The position numbers were made by a program, and so were the translations under genes. From NCBI RefSeq assembly GCF_028888695.1, contig NZ_PNFF01000001.1, positions 1,559,501-1,623,500 on the forward strand: a stretch of 64,000 bases of DNA, written 5' to 3'. The DNA is from Bacillus methanolicus. GTDB lineage: Bacteria > Bacillota > Bacilli > Bacillales > Cytobacillaceae. This document shows positions 7,089 through 16,228 of this stretch, piece after piece (within the stretch, counting starts at the first letter, position 1; every line of letters begins with the position of its first letter). Below the pieces are notes generated by a model that saw only the letters and a program-made list of their open reading frames with translations, was not told the origin of the DNA and searched no databases.

Positions 7089-7559
7089 TTAATGATTATG
7101 ACTTTCGCCATCTTCCATATCATGTTCCATTTCCATCGAATGATTTGAATCTTCCTCCGGTTCGCTCAGCTGTCCGACGACAAATTCAACTTTCGGCATA
7201 TTATGCATGTTTCTCGCTGTCACATGGGAAATAATATAATAGGTTCCTTCCCTGTCAAAACTTTTTTCAAGGCGGTAAATACCGTTTTCAGCGTGTTTTA
7301 CTTCGATTTTTTCATGATTTTTATCATGAGCCCGCCAAATTTCAAATTTCACATCATCTGCATCGGTTACTTCTTCATCTCCGTATGTTACTTTTGCTTC
7401 AAAAGTAACGGGCTCATTTACCTTTGCCTTTTCAGGATTTACTGAAAGCTTGACATCCAAGAATTGAGGCTCTTCTTCCGTTTTTTGCTGATTGTTGTTT
7501 GAACATCCGGCTAAAATAAACGCAAAAACCATTGAAAAAATTAACACCGCTTTTTTCAT
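7089..7559 (-). CDS. lipoprotein with YtkA/FixH-like domain and His/Met-rich tail
   Basis: A 156-residue lipoprotein. The lipobox FILAGC puts the modified Cys at about residue 19. A YtkA-like Ig-type beta domain follows (about 35-130), and the tail is rich in His, Met, Glu and Asp (HSMEMEHDMEDGESHNH). Such tails often bind copper or other soft metals, but this is inference. ATG 7559 is chosen over a TTG two codons upstream because of the spacing to AGGGA. It is the last gene of an operon with a sensor kinase 35 bases upstream, so it may be a target or an accessory of that system. Confidence 0.8.
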   Translation of the reverse strand: MKKAVLIFSMVFAFILAGCSNNNQQKTEEEPQFLDVKLSVNPEKAKVNEPVTFEAKVTYGDEEVTDADDVKFEIWRAHDKNHEKIEVKHAENGIYRLEKSFDREGTYYIISHVTARNMHNMPKVEFVVGQLSEPEEDSNHSMEMEHDMEDGESHNH

Positions 7560-7594
7560 CGTCAAATCCCTACTTTCGCATAATTTTTATAATT

Positions 7595-8998
7595 TTATAT
7601 CTCCAGGGAAGGCAGAACAATTGTTACAGTCGTGCCTTTCCCGATTTCACTTGTAATTGTCAGTTTTCCACTATGGAGATGAACGAGTTTCTCCACGATT
7701 GCAAGCCCGAGTCCGGTTCCGCCGTCATTTCGCGACCTTCCTTTATTCACACGATAAAACCGCTGTGTTACTTTCTGCAAATCCTCCGGAGGGATTCCTG
7801 TCCCCGTATCGGCTATTTCCAATTTACAGCCTTCAGGATCGTCCGACAATATAATAGAAATAGTCCCTCCTTTCTCTGTATAACAGATCGAATTATCGAT
7901 CAAATTTTGAACAATTTGCTCCATTCTCTCTGCCTCACCGTTTATGATGATATCCGGATCAAAATTAGAATGTAATTGAATTCCTTTTTCCTTTAAAATA
8001 GGCAAATATTTTTGGGTGGCGTCTTCGATAACTTGTGCAAGTGGAATCGGAATTTTATTAAGCTTATATTCTTCGGCATCCAGTTTGGAAAGATCCAATA
8101 AATCATACACAAGGCGTTCCATTCTGCCTGCTTCCCGATGGATGAGCTGTAAATATTTATTCATTTCTTCCTCATTTTTAACAATTCCTGATACAATTGC
8201 TTCACTGTATCCCTTAACGTAGCTGATTGGCGTCCGCAGCTCATGTGAAACATTGGCAATAAATTCTTTCTTTCGCTCATCCTCTTTCTGGATCGAGGCT
8301 GACATATGATTAAATGCATTGGCAAGCTGCCCGACTTCATCATTGGACTGAAGATGAATTCTTGCAGAATAATCTCCCTGTGACACTCTGTTGGCTGCTT
8401 CTTTCATTTCGATTAACGGTCTTGTCAATCTGCCAATCCATTTTGTTCCTAACAGGACAGCAACCAGTGCAAATACAGACCCCGCAATGATCCACACAAA
8501 AACAAAATCTTTCGTCAGCTCTGATATTTTTGCCAGAGGCACATATAAATAAATAATTCCTTCAAGCCGGTTTTGATCCATTAACGGGATAATCACCGCA
8601 AGTATTTTTCTGTCAAATCTTTCCTCATAACCGGACTTTTTAACAGGTTTCCCTTTTAAAAGCTGTTCCCGCTCTTCCTCCCCTATAAGTGTTTGATAAT
8701 CGATTTCAAAAGGAAGACACGCGCTCAGCTCTCTCGGATTGTTCACGACTAACACTTCATAATTTGTTTTAGTGCTATACCATTCAATTTTCTCGATGAA
8801 TTGTTCCGTCAAAGGTCCGCCCTTATAGTCTAGAGCAAGCCGCTTCCCTTCTTCGACAAGTGACTTCTCCACGTTGTCAACATAAAGCCGCTCATAAAAA
8901 AAGTAGGATAAAAAATAGGAATAAAGAATCGTAATGAGAATGGCCGCCGTAATTGTAAACCATAGTTTTTTTACAAGACTGCCGTTAAAAAACTTCAT
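7595..8998 (-). CDS. membrane sensor histidine kinase
   Basis: A 467-residue kinase. It has TM1 at about residues 10-30, an extracellular sensor loop of about 130 residues, TM2 at about 165-187, and a HAMP domain to about 240. The HisKA motif NVSHELRTP carries the phosphorylated His. The HATPase domain has N box NLIDNS, G1 DTGTGIPP and G2 GTGLGLAI. It phosphorylates its partner regulator in response to an unknown outside signal. Its start overlaps the regulator stop by four bases (ATGA), a sign of translational coupling. The architecture is of the ResE/PhoR type. Confidence 0.95.
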   Translation of the reverse strand: MKFFNGSLVKKLWFTITAAILITILYSYFLSYFFYERLYVDNVEKSLVEEGKRLALDYKGGPLTEQFIEKIEWYSTKTNYEVLVVNNPRELSACLPFEIDYQTLIGEEEREQLLKGKPVKKSGYEERFDRKILAVIIPLMDQNRLEGIIYLYVPLAKISELTKDFVFVWIIAGSVFALVAVLLGTKWIGRLTRPLIEMKEAANRVSQGDYSARIHLQSNDEVGQLANAFNHMSASIQKEDERKKEFIANVSHELRTPISYVKGYSEAIVSGIVKNEEEMNKYLQLIHREAGRMERLVYDLLDLSKLDAEEYKLNKIPIPLAQVIEDATQKYLPILKEKGIQLHSNFDPDIIINGEAERMEQIVQNLIDNSICYTEKGGTISIILSDDPEGCKLEIADTGTGIPPEDLQKVTQRFYRVNKGRSRNDGGTGLGLAIVEKLVHLHSGKLTITSEIGKGTTVTIVLPSLEI

Positions 8999-9675
8999 TT
9001 GCCGGGCACCTCAAATTTATATCCAATCCCCCAGACGGTTTGTATGCAATCGGGTGCACCAAGTTTCATTCTTAATGTTTTAATATGAGTATCAACGGTT
9101 CTCAAACTACCTTCGTATTCAATTCCCCATACATGTTCAAGCAATTGTTCCCTGCTTAATGCCTGTGACGGATGAGAGCACAAATACAACAGCAATTCAT
9201 ACTCTTTTAAAGTTAATGGAACATCTTTTCCGGATATGGTCACACGCCTGGCTTTTTTATCAATTGTAATCGGGCCAATCGTCATTTTTTCCTGCTCACT
9301 CATGACATTTCCAGCTCTTCGAATCACCGCTTGGATTCTCGCAATCAATTCTCCGGGGCTGAACGGCTTGACAATATAATCATCCCCGCCAAGCTTTAAT
9401 GCTTTTACTTTATCCCATTCTTCCCCTTTGGCTGATAAAAATATAATTGGAACGGAAGAGTATTCTCGTATTTTTTTACAAACTTGAAAGCCGTCTTCAT
9501 CAGGCATCATAATATCGAGGATCACGAGATCAGGTGAAAGAGTTTTGACAGCTTGAAGTCCTTCCGTCCCGTTTGATGCTTCAAAACAGTGAAAGCCTGA
9601 ATTTTCAAGGTACATATGAAGCAAATTTCTCATATCCTCTTCGTCGTCAATCACTAATATACGAATGATGCTCAT
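8995..9675 (-). CDS. OmpR/PhoB-type response regulator
   Basis: A 226-residue regulator. The receiver domain (about 1-120) has the acidic pair DDEED, the phospho-acceptor Asp in VILDIMMPDEDG at about residue 54, and the conserved Lys in IVKPF. A winged-helix DNA-binding domain follows (about 130-224), with LTLKEYELL and SLRTVDTHIKTLRMKL. It overlaps the upstream lipoprotein gene and the downstream kinase gene by four bases each. Targets cannot be read from the sequence, though its own operon is a likely one. Confidence 0.95.
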   Translation of the reverse strand: MSIIRILVIDDEEDMRNLLHMYLENSGFHCFEASNGTEGLQAVKTLSPDLVILDIMMPDEDGFQVCKKIREYSSVPIIFLSAKGEEWDKVKALKLGGDDYIVKPFSPGELIARIQAVIRRAGNVMSEQEKMTIGPITIDKKARRVTISGKDVPLTLKEYELLLYLCSHPSQALSREQLLEHVWGIEYEGSLRTVDTHIKTLRMKLGAPDCIQTVWGIGYKFEVPGK

Positions 9676-10664
9676 TGTCCGTGTCTCTCCCTCAAAATCA
9701 GTGTAAACGGCCCTTTCCCGACTTTTATTGTTTCCTTAATCGTTAAGTTGTCTTTATCTACGAAGTGAATATCATTGCTGTCATAGCCTGCGATTAAGAG
9801 GTCTTTCATAAAAGATTCCATGACAAATGGGTTTGCACCAACTTTTATTTGCTTTTCTAAACGGCCTTCAGGACTTATTTTATAAAGTGTATTTGTTCCA
9901 TGGCTCAATACATATATGAAATCATCAACTTCCAGAAAATTCACAGGCATCAACGGGGCGGGAATCGTTCTTAACAACCTTCCCGTATGCACATTGTATA
10001 TATGTATATTTTTTTCGGTTTGAGAACCTTCGCCATGTCCGCCAATCCAGATTTCATCTTTTTCTTCCCTTAGCAAAGCCCCGACAGCGGCTGAGGGATG
10101 AATCGGAAAATGCTTGCTGACGCTTTTATTATGTAAATCGATGGCCGTTAAGTCCTTTTGGTTGAAGCTGATCACATAAAGCTTTTGTTCTTTTGCCCCC
10201 TCTATGATTGTTAAAGGGCTTTTACTAACTCGAACCGTTTTTTTCTCTTCTCCGTCAATAGTAAAAAATCTGACAGCATCTTGATTTTGATCTGCAAACA
10301 CAATTTCTTTGCCATTTTTTAAAACTTTTGCCGCAACGATTCCTTCACCTGTTTCCCATTGGTTGATTAATTTCCCTTTCGACAAAGAATAAAGATCGAC
10401 TGTAGCGCTTTGTTTGCCATATAGGAGCAGTGTATCACCATCAGGTAAAATGACTCCGCCAATATAAGGCTTTTCCATTTTCCAATGCTCAATTTCCTTA
10501 TTAGACGAGAGATCAATAAACGAAATTGAATTGTCTTTGATGTTGACGCTTACCAATAGTGACACATTTTTCGGAACCTTCGGAAAGGAATTGTCTGAAC
10601 ACGAAGTAAGTATACATAACATTATTACGATTGCCATTCTAAACAGTGATTTCATATATTTCAC
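9672..10664 (-). CDS. beta-propeller (YncE-like) lipoprotein
   Basis: A 330-residue lipoprotein with lipobox ILTSC near residue 22. Its repeated strand pattern fits a seven-bladed beta-propeller of the YncE/WD40-like kind (for example SVNIKDNSISFIDLS, KVGANPFVMESF and IKVGKGPFTLIL). It would sit on the outer face of the membrane. It is first in the operon and overlaps the response regulator by four bases, so it may sense or scaffold for the kinase. GTG 10664 or ATG 10655 could be the start; neither has a strong binding site. Its ligand is unknown. Confidence 0.75.
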   Translation of the reverse strand: MKYMKSLFRMAIVIMLCILTSCSDNSFPKVPKNVSLLVSVNIKDNSISFIDLSSNKEIEHWKMEKPYIGGVILPDGDTLLLYGKQSATVDLYSLSKGKLINQWETGEGIVAAKVLKNGKEIVFADQNQDAVRFFTIDGEEKKTVRVSKSPLTIIEGAKEQKLYVISFNQKDLTAIDLHNKSVSKHFPIHPSAAVGALLREEKDEIWIGGHGEGSQTEKNIHIYNVHTGRLLRTIPAPLMPVNFLEVDDFIYVLSHGTNTLYKISPEGRLEKQIKVGANPFVMESFMKDLLIAGYDSNDIHFVDKDNLTIKETIKVGKGPFTLILRERHGQ

Positions 10665-10742
10665 CAGTCATCATTCATATTCTTGCCTCATTATATAGAA
10701 TTTTTGTGTTAAAACTGTGAAATCTCTTTGAATCTTTTTATG

Positions 10743-10770
10743 AGAAAAGAGCTCCTTAAAAAGGAGCCTT
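10743..10770 (-). terminator. terminator of the 87-residue hypothetical gene
   Basis: The stem GGCTCC/GGAGCT with a T run on the minus strand lies just after the stop codon. Confidence 0.75.
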
Positions 10771-10772
10771 GT

Positions 10773-11036
10773 TTACTGTTTAATCATTTCCATCACTTGA
10801 ATATGTAGTGTAATTAACGCTAGTTTATCTTCTTCATTTAGCGAAGATTCGGCAATTCTTTTAACTGCCAAATAGAATTTTTCATGAACCGGCCTTCTTA
10901 CCCGTGGATGAGAGTTTTCATCCAATAATTCTCTCTTAATCGCTTCATTAAGGATTACCTCACTGCTATCGTCTGATTTCAACAGACGGTTATTCCAAAT
11001 GGATCTATATTGATTTAATAAATAGCCGTAATCCAA
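10773..11036 (-). CDS. hypothetical protein, 87 residues
   Basis: A small, mostly helical, charged protein that I do not recognise. It has no membrane segment, signal or Cys. The start is TTG 11036, which lies six bases after AGGAGGG, a strong site that argues for a real gene. A terminator follows at once. It is divergent from the zinc-ribbon gene at 11131, with about 94 bases between them for two promoters. Confidence 0.6.
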   Translation of the reverse strand: MDYGYLLNQYRSIWNNRLLKSDDSSEVILNEAIKRELLDENSHPRVRRPVHEKFYLAVKRIAESSLNEEDKLALITLHIQVMEMIKQ

Positions 11037-11130
11037 TTTAATCCCTCCTAACCCTATGTCGTATTTTTACATAATTTAAAGCTATATTGCAAAAAATAGA
11101 CTAAAACTATTAATGAAAGGAGAATCATAT

Positions 11131-11373
11131 TTGAGTACGCCATACCGTTGCCCAAATTGCAAAACGAACCGCAGCCGCTTCAACATCATCAATCAAGTTC
11201 CTCGTTCGGTTAAAATGGATCCTCATACAGGCGAAGTGATTCAGGAATTCTCCAATGAAAACCTTGATCCTTTTCATATTCCGTACAATGGCCCGGAATA
11301 TAAAGTTCAATGCGGAGCTTGCGGCCTTGTAGAGGACGAAAGAACGTTTATCAAGTTTGGAGAGCAAAAATAA
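11131..11373 (+). CDS. small zinc-ribbon protein
   Basis: An 80-residue protein with two Cys pairs, CPNC near residue 6 and CGAC near residue 61, spaced as in a zinc ribbon. Between them is an acidic, Pro-rich stretch. TTG 11131 is chosen because AAAGGAG lies eight bases upstream; the ATG at 11113 overlaps that site. Family and role are not known to me. Zinc ribbons of this size often act in protein or nucleic-acid contacts, which is inference only. A terminator follows after 78 bases. Confidence 0.65.
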   Translation: MSTPYRCPNCKTNRSRFNIINQVPRSVKMDPHTGEVIQEFSNENLDPFHIPYNGPEYKVQCGACGLVEDERTFIKFGEQK

Positions 11374-11451
11374 TGCAGGAGCAAGCCGGAAGATGAAGAA
11401 TGAGGAAGGGTCAGACCACTCTAATACTTTGGAAAGCTACATTCATTTAGG

Positions 11452-11484
11452 AAATCCCCCTGATAAAAAATGCAGGGGGATTTT
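11452..11484. terminator. bidirectional terminator
   Basis: The stem AAATCCCCCTG/CAGGGGGATTT lies between convergent genes. Confidence 0.9.
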
Positions 11485-11485
11485 G

Positions 11486-12319
11486 CTATAAAGAGATAAA
11501 ATGGTTTTCAGTAAGAAAAGAGATTGAATCAATTTTCCATGGACCATATGGAGAAAAACGAACCAAATGAATCATTCCTTTGAACTTGCTTTTTCCTTCG
11601 CCTTTTACAAACCACTCCACTTCCACAGGAACTGATAAAGCCAATTCATCTTTAACATCTTCAGCATATAAAACAGGCATGCGGCAAAGGGCGGCATTTT
11701 CAATCATAGGAAGGAAGTTTTTCCACTTTATCTTTTGCAGTGAAATGGTTTTTACGATGTTTTCATCCTGCTGTTTAAATCCGGCAATATAGGCGGATAT
11801 CACATCATTGGGGCTGGCGCCTGATAAGTAAGCTTGGAGCCTGTCTGCTGCTTTTAAAATCATTAATTTATGAGATAAATCCATGTGACTTGTACGGTGT
11901 GTCGTGCTTCCGTAAAAATGAATGCAAAAATGCCCGGGAAAATTATTTTCCAATGCTCCCGCCCCATGAGGCATCCCGTGCATGGAAGCAGCAATTCGCC
12001 TTTTTCCTTGCTTGACGATAATCGCCCTTCGTTTCCAGCTCCATTTTCCATTGTATATTTGTTTCATTAATTTTGTGTCTTTTGGGGTTAACGGCTGTAC
12101 ATCGGCATGTGCGCTCCCCGCTCTTCTTTGCACTTTAAACTCAATTCGTGTTTCTAAATCGTGAACAATAAACTCGCTATATTTAGGTATCAGTTCCTTA
12201 GCTTCTTTCCACGAAAGCATTTCAACCGATTGTTTTTTATCTGCAAACACGGAAGAAGGCTGAAAAGCCAGCACCACAATGATGAATCCAAATAAGAAAA
12301 AATTTTTCATTCGCCCCAC
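11486..12319 (-). CDS. secreted protein of unknown function with HFCIHFYGS motif
   Basis: A 277-residue exported protein with a signal peptide at residues 1-27 (hydrophobic core, VFA cleavage). Its core holds MHGMPHG and, about 12 residues on, FPGHFCIHFYGSTTHRTS. The His/Cys/His/Ser/Thr density is like an active site, and I recall a similar motif in cell-wall-linked Firmicutes proteins with peptidoglycan-binding or SLH domains. It lacks the classical YkuD SxGC signature, so an L,D-transpeptidase label would be unsafe. GTG 12319 and ATG 12310 are both possible starts. It stands alone. Confidence 0.6.
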   Translation of the reverse strand: MGRMKNFFLFGFIIVVLAFQPSSVFADKKQSVEMLSWKEAKELIPKYSEFIVHDLETRIEFKVQRRAGSAHADVQPLTPKDTKLMKQIYNGKWSWKRRAIIVKQGKRRIAASMHGMPHGAGALENNFPGHFCIHFYGSTTHRTSHMDLSHKLMILKAADRLQAYLSGASPNDVISAYIAGFKQQDENIVKTISLQKIKWKNFLPMIENAALCRMPVLYAEDVKDELALSVPVEVEWFVKGEGKSKFKGMIHLVRFSPYGPWKIDSISFLTENHFISL

Positions 12320-12382
12320 TCAATCCTTGCTTCAAAATTCTTTTTAGAGTTTTTCCTGAATGGGGAGAAACAATTCAAACTT

Positions 12383-12796
12383 TCACTCATTTAATTTTCG
12401 AAATAACCGGATAAAGTCAGAAAGTTCCTGCTCGCTGAATTGGCTGAATTTTGACTGCAAATAAGCAGATTTTTTTTCTTCAAGATCCTTAACGAGCAGT
12501 TTTCCGGAATCCGTCAAAACCATTTCAACAATTCTTCTGTCTTGATCAGACCTCCGTCTAATAATCAGCCCCTTTTTTGCAAGAGAATCCGTAACGGAAG
12601 TGATATGGCTTGCTGATACATTCAATTCTTTCGAGAGATCAGAAGCTTTGGCATGGTCAGTAACATATAAGTATTTTAAGACCATAAACTCATTAAGGCT
12701 GACCTCTCTTCCGATAATAGAATTAATTTCCTGTCTCAACTTTCGATAAACTGTCCGCAGCAGTTTCTCAAGTTCAACCATCTGACTTTCTTTCAA
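12383..12796 (-). CDS. MarR family transcriptional regulator
   Basis: A 137-residue winged-helix regulator. The DNA-binding part carries KASDLSKELNVSASHITSVTDSLAKKGLI and the wing RRSDQDRRIVEMVLT, followed by the dimer helices. TTG 12796 is chosen because AAAGGA lies nine bases upstream; the frame continues to 12838 without a better site. MarR proteins usually repress a neighbouring gene and respond to small molecules or oxidants. Flanking genes do not show an obvious target, and no Cys sensor is visible in the DNA-binding region. Confidence 0.85.
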   Translation of the reverse strand: MKESQMVELEKLLRTVYRKLRQEINSIIGREVSLNEFMVLKYLYVTDHAKASDLSKELNVSASHITSVTDSLAKKGLIIRRRSDQDRRIVEMVLTDSGKLLVKDLEEKKSAYLQSKFSQFSEQELSDFIRLFRKLNE

Positions 12797-12893
12797 AATG
12801 ATCGATCCTTTCACGTCCTTAAAAAGCCGACAAATCATTCACTCTTTTTGACTTCTGCTATTTCATTCCATCCTTGCACTATAATCTATTCTA

Positions 12894-13274
12894 TTACGCT
12901 TCTTCAAGCATTTCCAAAATCATTTTCTCCAGTTTTGTTTCAATGGCAGATGGCGGATCCTCATTCACATAGCCAACTGTCTGGAACCAATCTTTTTTGC
13001 ATTTCCAAACTGGAATATAAGCATCCGGAAAATATTCTCCATCTTCCTCAATGCCCGTTTCTATATAAGATTCATAATTTTCTTCGAAAATCTCGTTAGC
13101 GGCAGCTATTTTTCCCTTTTTTTCACGTATAAGTTCAACTGTCAATCGTTTCCCTTTCTTCTTGAACAGGTCTTCAAATTTTTTCTGCTGACGCATGCAA
13201 ATTTGCTCGCAGCTTTTTTCAAATTCTATGATTTCTGTTTTCAATTTGTCATCCAATTGAAAGATTTGCTTCAA
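12894..13274 (-). CDS. hypothetical protein, 126 residues
   Basis: A soluble, highly charged protein I do not recognise. The N-terminal half is a long Lys/Glu-rich helix that may form a coiled coil. The C-terminal half has a GEYFPDAYIPVWKCKKDWF segment with aromatics and a single Cys pair region. The start is TTG 13274, just after GAGGTG. It lies upstream of the MarR gene on the same strand, about 100 bases away, so the two could be cotranscribed, but no function follows from this. Confidence 0.5.
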   Translation of the reverse strand: MKQIFQLDDKLKTEIIEFEKSCEQICMRQQKKFEDLFKKKGKRLTVELIREKKGKIAAANEIFEENYESYIETGIEEDGEYFPDAYIPVWKCKKDWFQTVGYVNEDPPSAIETKLEKMILEMLEEA

Positions 13275-13413
13275 GTTATCACCTCGCTCTACCTCCTATT
13301 GAAGCGAACCCTTCTTCTAAAGTCACATTTTATAGGATTTCCTGTGTGGTTACAAACTATTTGATATATTGCAGGTGAAAATTCAATTCGGCTTCGTGGT
13401 TTGTACAAAACGA

Positions 13414-13448
13414 AGTGGCTGACGCATTGTTGAGTCAGCCACTTTTTT
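13414..13448 (-). terminator. terminator of the LCP gene
   Basis: The stem AGTGGCTGA/TCAGCCACT overlaps the last codons of the LCP gene and gives a T-rich tail in both directions. Confidence 0.8.
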
Positions 13449-14403
13449 CGTTAAAAAATTGTTGAATTTCTTCAACGTTTTCTTTGTAGTGTATCTGTAA
13501 AACTGCACCAGCATGTTCATAAGTTTGATTCGTAAATCCATCAGTAACAGGAATCCTTAATGTTTTCACGTCTTTCACAGGTTTTAGAACAGCTGTTGCA
13601 CCCAGTGATAACATATCTTCAAGTTGCAGATCTGTCTCCACGTATTGAAACGTTTCCAAAATGATTTTCGGCAGTTTCGTGATTCCTTCAACAGAACTAA
13701 GCTGTTCTACTGCCTGGTTTTTTAGGGAAACTAAAATTTCCTGCTGGCGATTGACGCGACCAAAATCGTTCTCACTGTCATGGCGAAACCGGACGTAAGA
13801 GAGCAAATCTTCTCCCCGGAGGATTTGCCGGCCCGGCTCAAAAGGCAGGTTCATGTCATCCGCCATTTCTTTTGTTATATTTACCTCGATTCCATTTGGG
13901 GCAAGGGTATCCATCAGTTTAATAAACCCCTTAAAATCGACTGTTACAACATTGTCAATTTCTACGCCAAAATTATGTTCAATTGTCTCTTTCAATAATT
14001 TTGGACCACCCATATAGTACGCATGGTTAAGTTTGCTGTACTGAATTATTTTTCCTGGGATTTGAACATAACTGTCCCTCATTATCGATGCCAGTTTTAA
14101 TGATTGCTCTTTCGGTTCATATCGGGCAATCATAATGGCATCGGATCTTGATTTTCTTTCCCCGCGGCTGTCAATCCCTATCAACAAAATATTTTTATTT
14201 TCCTGATACAGGCGAAAAGGGGACAAATTCGGAACAGATTGATCGCTGTCCGTTTCGTTTTGCAAATAAAAATTTTCTTCGCCTGTTTTCTTTTTTGTCA
14301 TACCGGAATTTATGTTCTCTTCTTGCTGCCCTGAAAACTTGCCAATCTGGCAGCCGGTGATAAGAATGAACATCAATATTATCGTGATGCATTTTCGCGC
14401 CAT
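13435..14403 (-). CDS. LytR-CpsA-Psr (LCP) family protein
   Basis: A 322-residue membrane-anchored enzyme. The N-terminus is a hydrophobic segment ending in ITGC, which could be a lipobox or a plain anchor. The LCP domain covers about residues 75-225, with the conserved LLIGIDSRGERKSRSDAIMI (phosphate-binding Asp and Arg residues) and the RFRHDSENDFGRVNRQQE block. LCP enzymes transfer polymers such as teichoic acid from a lipid carrier to peptidoglycan. ATG 14403 is preferred because GAGGTG lies nine bases upstream. It is a single gene. Confidence 0.88.
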   Translation of the reverse strand: MARKCITIILMFILITGCQIGKFSGQQEENINSGMTKKKTGEENFYLQNETDSDQSVPNLSPFRLYQENKNILLIGIDSRGERKSRSDAIMIARYEPKEQSLKLASIMRDSYVQIPGKIIQYSKLNHAYYMGGPKLLKETIEHNFGVEIDNVVTVDFKGFIKLMDTLAPNGIEVNITKEMADDMNLPFEPGRQILRGEDLLSYVRFRHDSENDFGRVNRQQEILVSLKNQAVEQLSSVEGITKLPKIILETFQYVETDLQLEDMLSLGATAVLKPVKDVKTLRIPVTDGFTNQTYEHAGAVLQIHYKENVEEIQQFFNEKSG

Positions 14404-14480
14404 TACACCATTCACCTCAAAATCATGGCTTACTTTCATTGTTAGGCAATCCCGATTATTCTATTCGACGGAAAACAAAA

Positions 14481-14567
14481 AGGGTCAGACCCCTTCCAAA
14501 CAATTTATGGTTAAACAGGAATAAGATCCGTTCGATAAATTGTTATTGTTGGAAGGTATCAGACCCT
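14481..14567. repeat. inverted repeat of the GGGTCAGACCC family
   Basis: The arms GGGTCAGACCCCTTCCAA and TTGGAAGGTATCAGACCC face each other, with an inner AACAATTTAT/ATAAATTGTT pair. The arrangement could form a long hairpin and lies between ctpA and the LCP gene. Confidence 0.75.
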
Positions 14568-14586
14568 TATGAGTCAGACTCTTTGT

Positions 14587-16077
14587 TTAAGACCCCATTT
14601 GTTGTTTTAAAACTTCGACAGCTTTTTGTACTTGTGTATCATTTTTTTCAGTTTTTTCCCTGAGCCGCTCCATTAATATGAGTGTTGATTGGCCGGTTAA
14701 TATTCCATTTGCTTCAAGTTTTTCATCTTTCTGGAATGAGATGACAGCCTGTTTTGTTTTTTCATCAAAAAATCCATCTTCACGGCCCGGATCATAACCG
14801 AGAGCTTTCAACATTTGTTGTGCTGCCTTTACTTGTGTAGACGCTGATGAAAGCTTCAGTTCCAGATCAGGATTAATATAAGGCAAGGAAGCATATTTAG
14901 GCAGGGCAACTTCATAATCAGGTTTTATGCCTTTTTCATGGATCCAGTTGCCTTTCGGTGTCAGCCATTTCTCCGTTGTAAATTTCATATTCGACCCGTC
15001 GGAAAAATCCTGGGCTCTCTGTACGGTTCCTTTACCGAACGACTTTTGGCCGACCAGCGGCACATTTGCTGATTCCTTTACAGCAGCGGCAAAAATTTCT
15101 GAAGCGCTGGCACTTCCCTGGTCAATGATGACCACAAGCGGAATATCCGGATTGTTATTATTTGATGCTTTCTGCTCTTGAATATTTCCCTTTCTGTCTT
15201 CGATTTTAAAGAGAACTTTTCCTTCAGGAACGAACAGGCTTGAAATTTTTACAGCCTGATCTAAAAGTCCTCCTGGATTTTGTCTTAAATCCAACACAAG
15301 GCCTTTCATTCCCTGCTTTTGAAGATCATTTAAAACATCGATAAGCTCTTTCGCTGTATTTTCCGAAAAACTCGTTATTTGTACTTTGGCAATCCCATCT
15401 TCCAGCATTTCGCCATAAACGGTCTCAAGAGGAATTGTGTCCCGAACAATCGGCATTTTAATCGGTTCATCGATTCCGGGGCGTTTGATCATTAATTCAA
15501 CCTTTGTTCCTTTTTTGCCTCGGATTAAAGTGACAGCTTCCGTGGAGCTCATGCCTTGAAGGCTCTTCCCGTTTACAGAAACGACAATGTCATTCGGTTT
15601 TAATCCTGCTTTTTCTGCCGGAGAGCCTTTTAACGGCGAAACGATGACAATTTGTCCATCTTTTTCCTGGATTTCAGCCCCTATTCCTTCAAAAGACGAA
15701 GAAATACTTTGATGAAAACTCTCTGCTTCTTCCTCATTCATATAATCAGAATAAGGGTCTCCAAGTGATTCAAGCATTCCGTTTATTGCACCGTCTATAA
15801 GTTGCTGCTTATCAACTTCCTTATAATAGGATTCTTTAAGCGTATCATATGCTGTATACAACTTTTCAAACTCACTTCTTTCTGCACCGGCAGTCACTGC
15901 TTTCTCATTCCTGAATGCCAGGGAAAAAGTTGTAATTCCCGCAGTTAATAACACAGTGAAAAATAACAGCATGACAAAATGGAACTTCTTAATTCGAATA
16001 AATCCGGATTGATTCTCACTATTTTCTCGACTCGTTTTTTCTTGATCCAAACCCATCACCACTTTCATAACCATCAA
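14587..16077 (-). CDS. ctpA: S41 C-terminal processing peptidase
   Basis: A 496-residue serine protease with one N-terminal membrane anchor (about 33-55), a PDZ domain (about 115-200), the S41 protease core, and a C-terminal PG_binding_1 domain (about 415-480). The catalytic pair is seen as GSASASEIF (Ser) and KSFGKGTVQ (Lys). These enzymes cut exported proteins at the C-terminus. Placement beside yodJ and deoD matches ctpA of Bacillus subtilis rather than ctpB. The start is uncertain: several Met codons lie in the first 25 bases without a strong binding site. Confidence 0.88.
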   Translation of the reverse strand: MMVMKVVMGLDQEKTSRENSENQSGFIRIKKFHFVMLLFFTVLLTAGITTFSLAFRNEKAVTAGAERSEFEKLYTAYDTLKESYYKEVDKQQLIDGAINGMLESLGDPYSDYMNEEEAESFHQSISSSFEGIGAEIQEKDGQIVIVSPLKGSPAEKAGLKPNDIVVSVNGKSLQGMSSTEAVTLIRGKKGTKVELMIKRPGIDEPIKMPIVRDTIPLETVYGEMLEDGIAKVQITSFSENTAKELIDVLNDLQKQGMKGLVLDLRQNPGGLLDQAVKISSLFVPEGKVLFKIEDRKGNIQEQKASNNNNPDIPLVVIIDQGSASASEIFAAAVKESANVPLVGQKSFGKGTVQRAQDFSDGSNMKFTTEKWLTPKGNWIHEKGIKPDYEVALPKYASLPYINPDLELKLSSASTQVKAAQQMLKALGYDPGREDGFFDEKTKQAVISFQKDEKLEANGILTGQSTLILMERLREKTEKNDTQVQKAVEVLKQQMGS

Positions 16078-16228
16078 TAATTAGAATAACATTTTTATTT
16101 AATATTTTACAAAGAAATAATTGACGTCAAATGAACCAAGTTATATTTTACATAATTTCTGCAGTTAAACTAAGTAAGAGTTTACATAATACGGCATTAT
16201 TGGTTATAAAGCATTTTTTGGCGGTTAG

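Noticed and set aside
6935..7234. 99-codon ORF on the plus strand
   Set aside because: It mostly overlaps the array edge and the antisense of the YtkA-like lipoprotein gene, and its start has no ribosome binding site.
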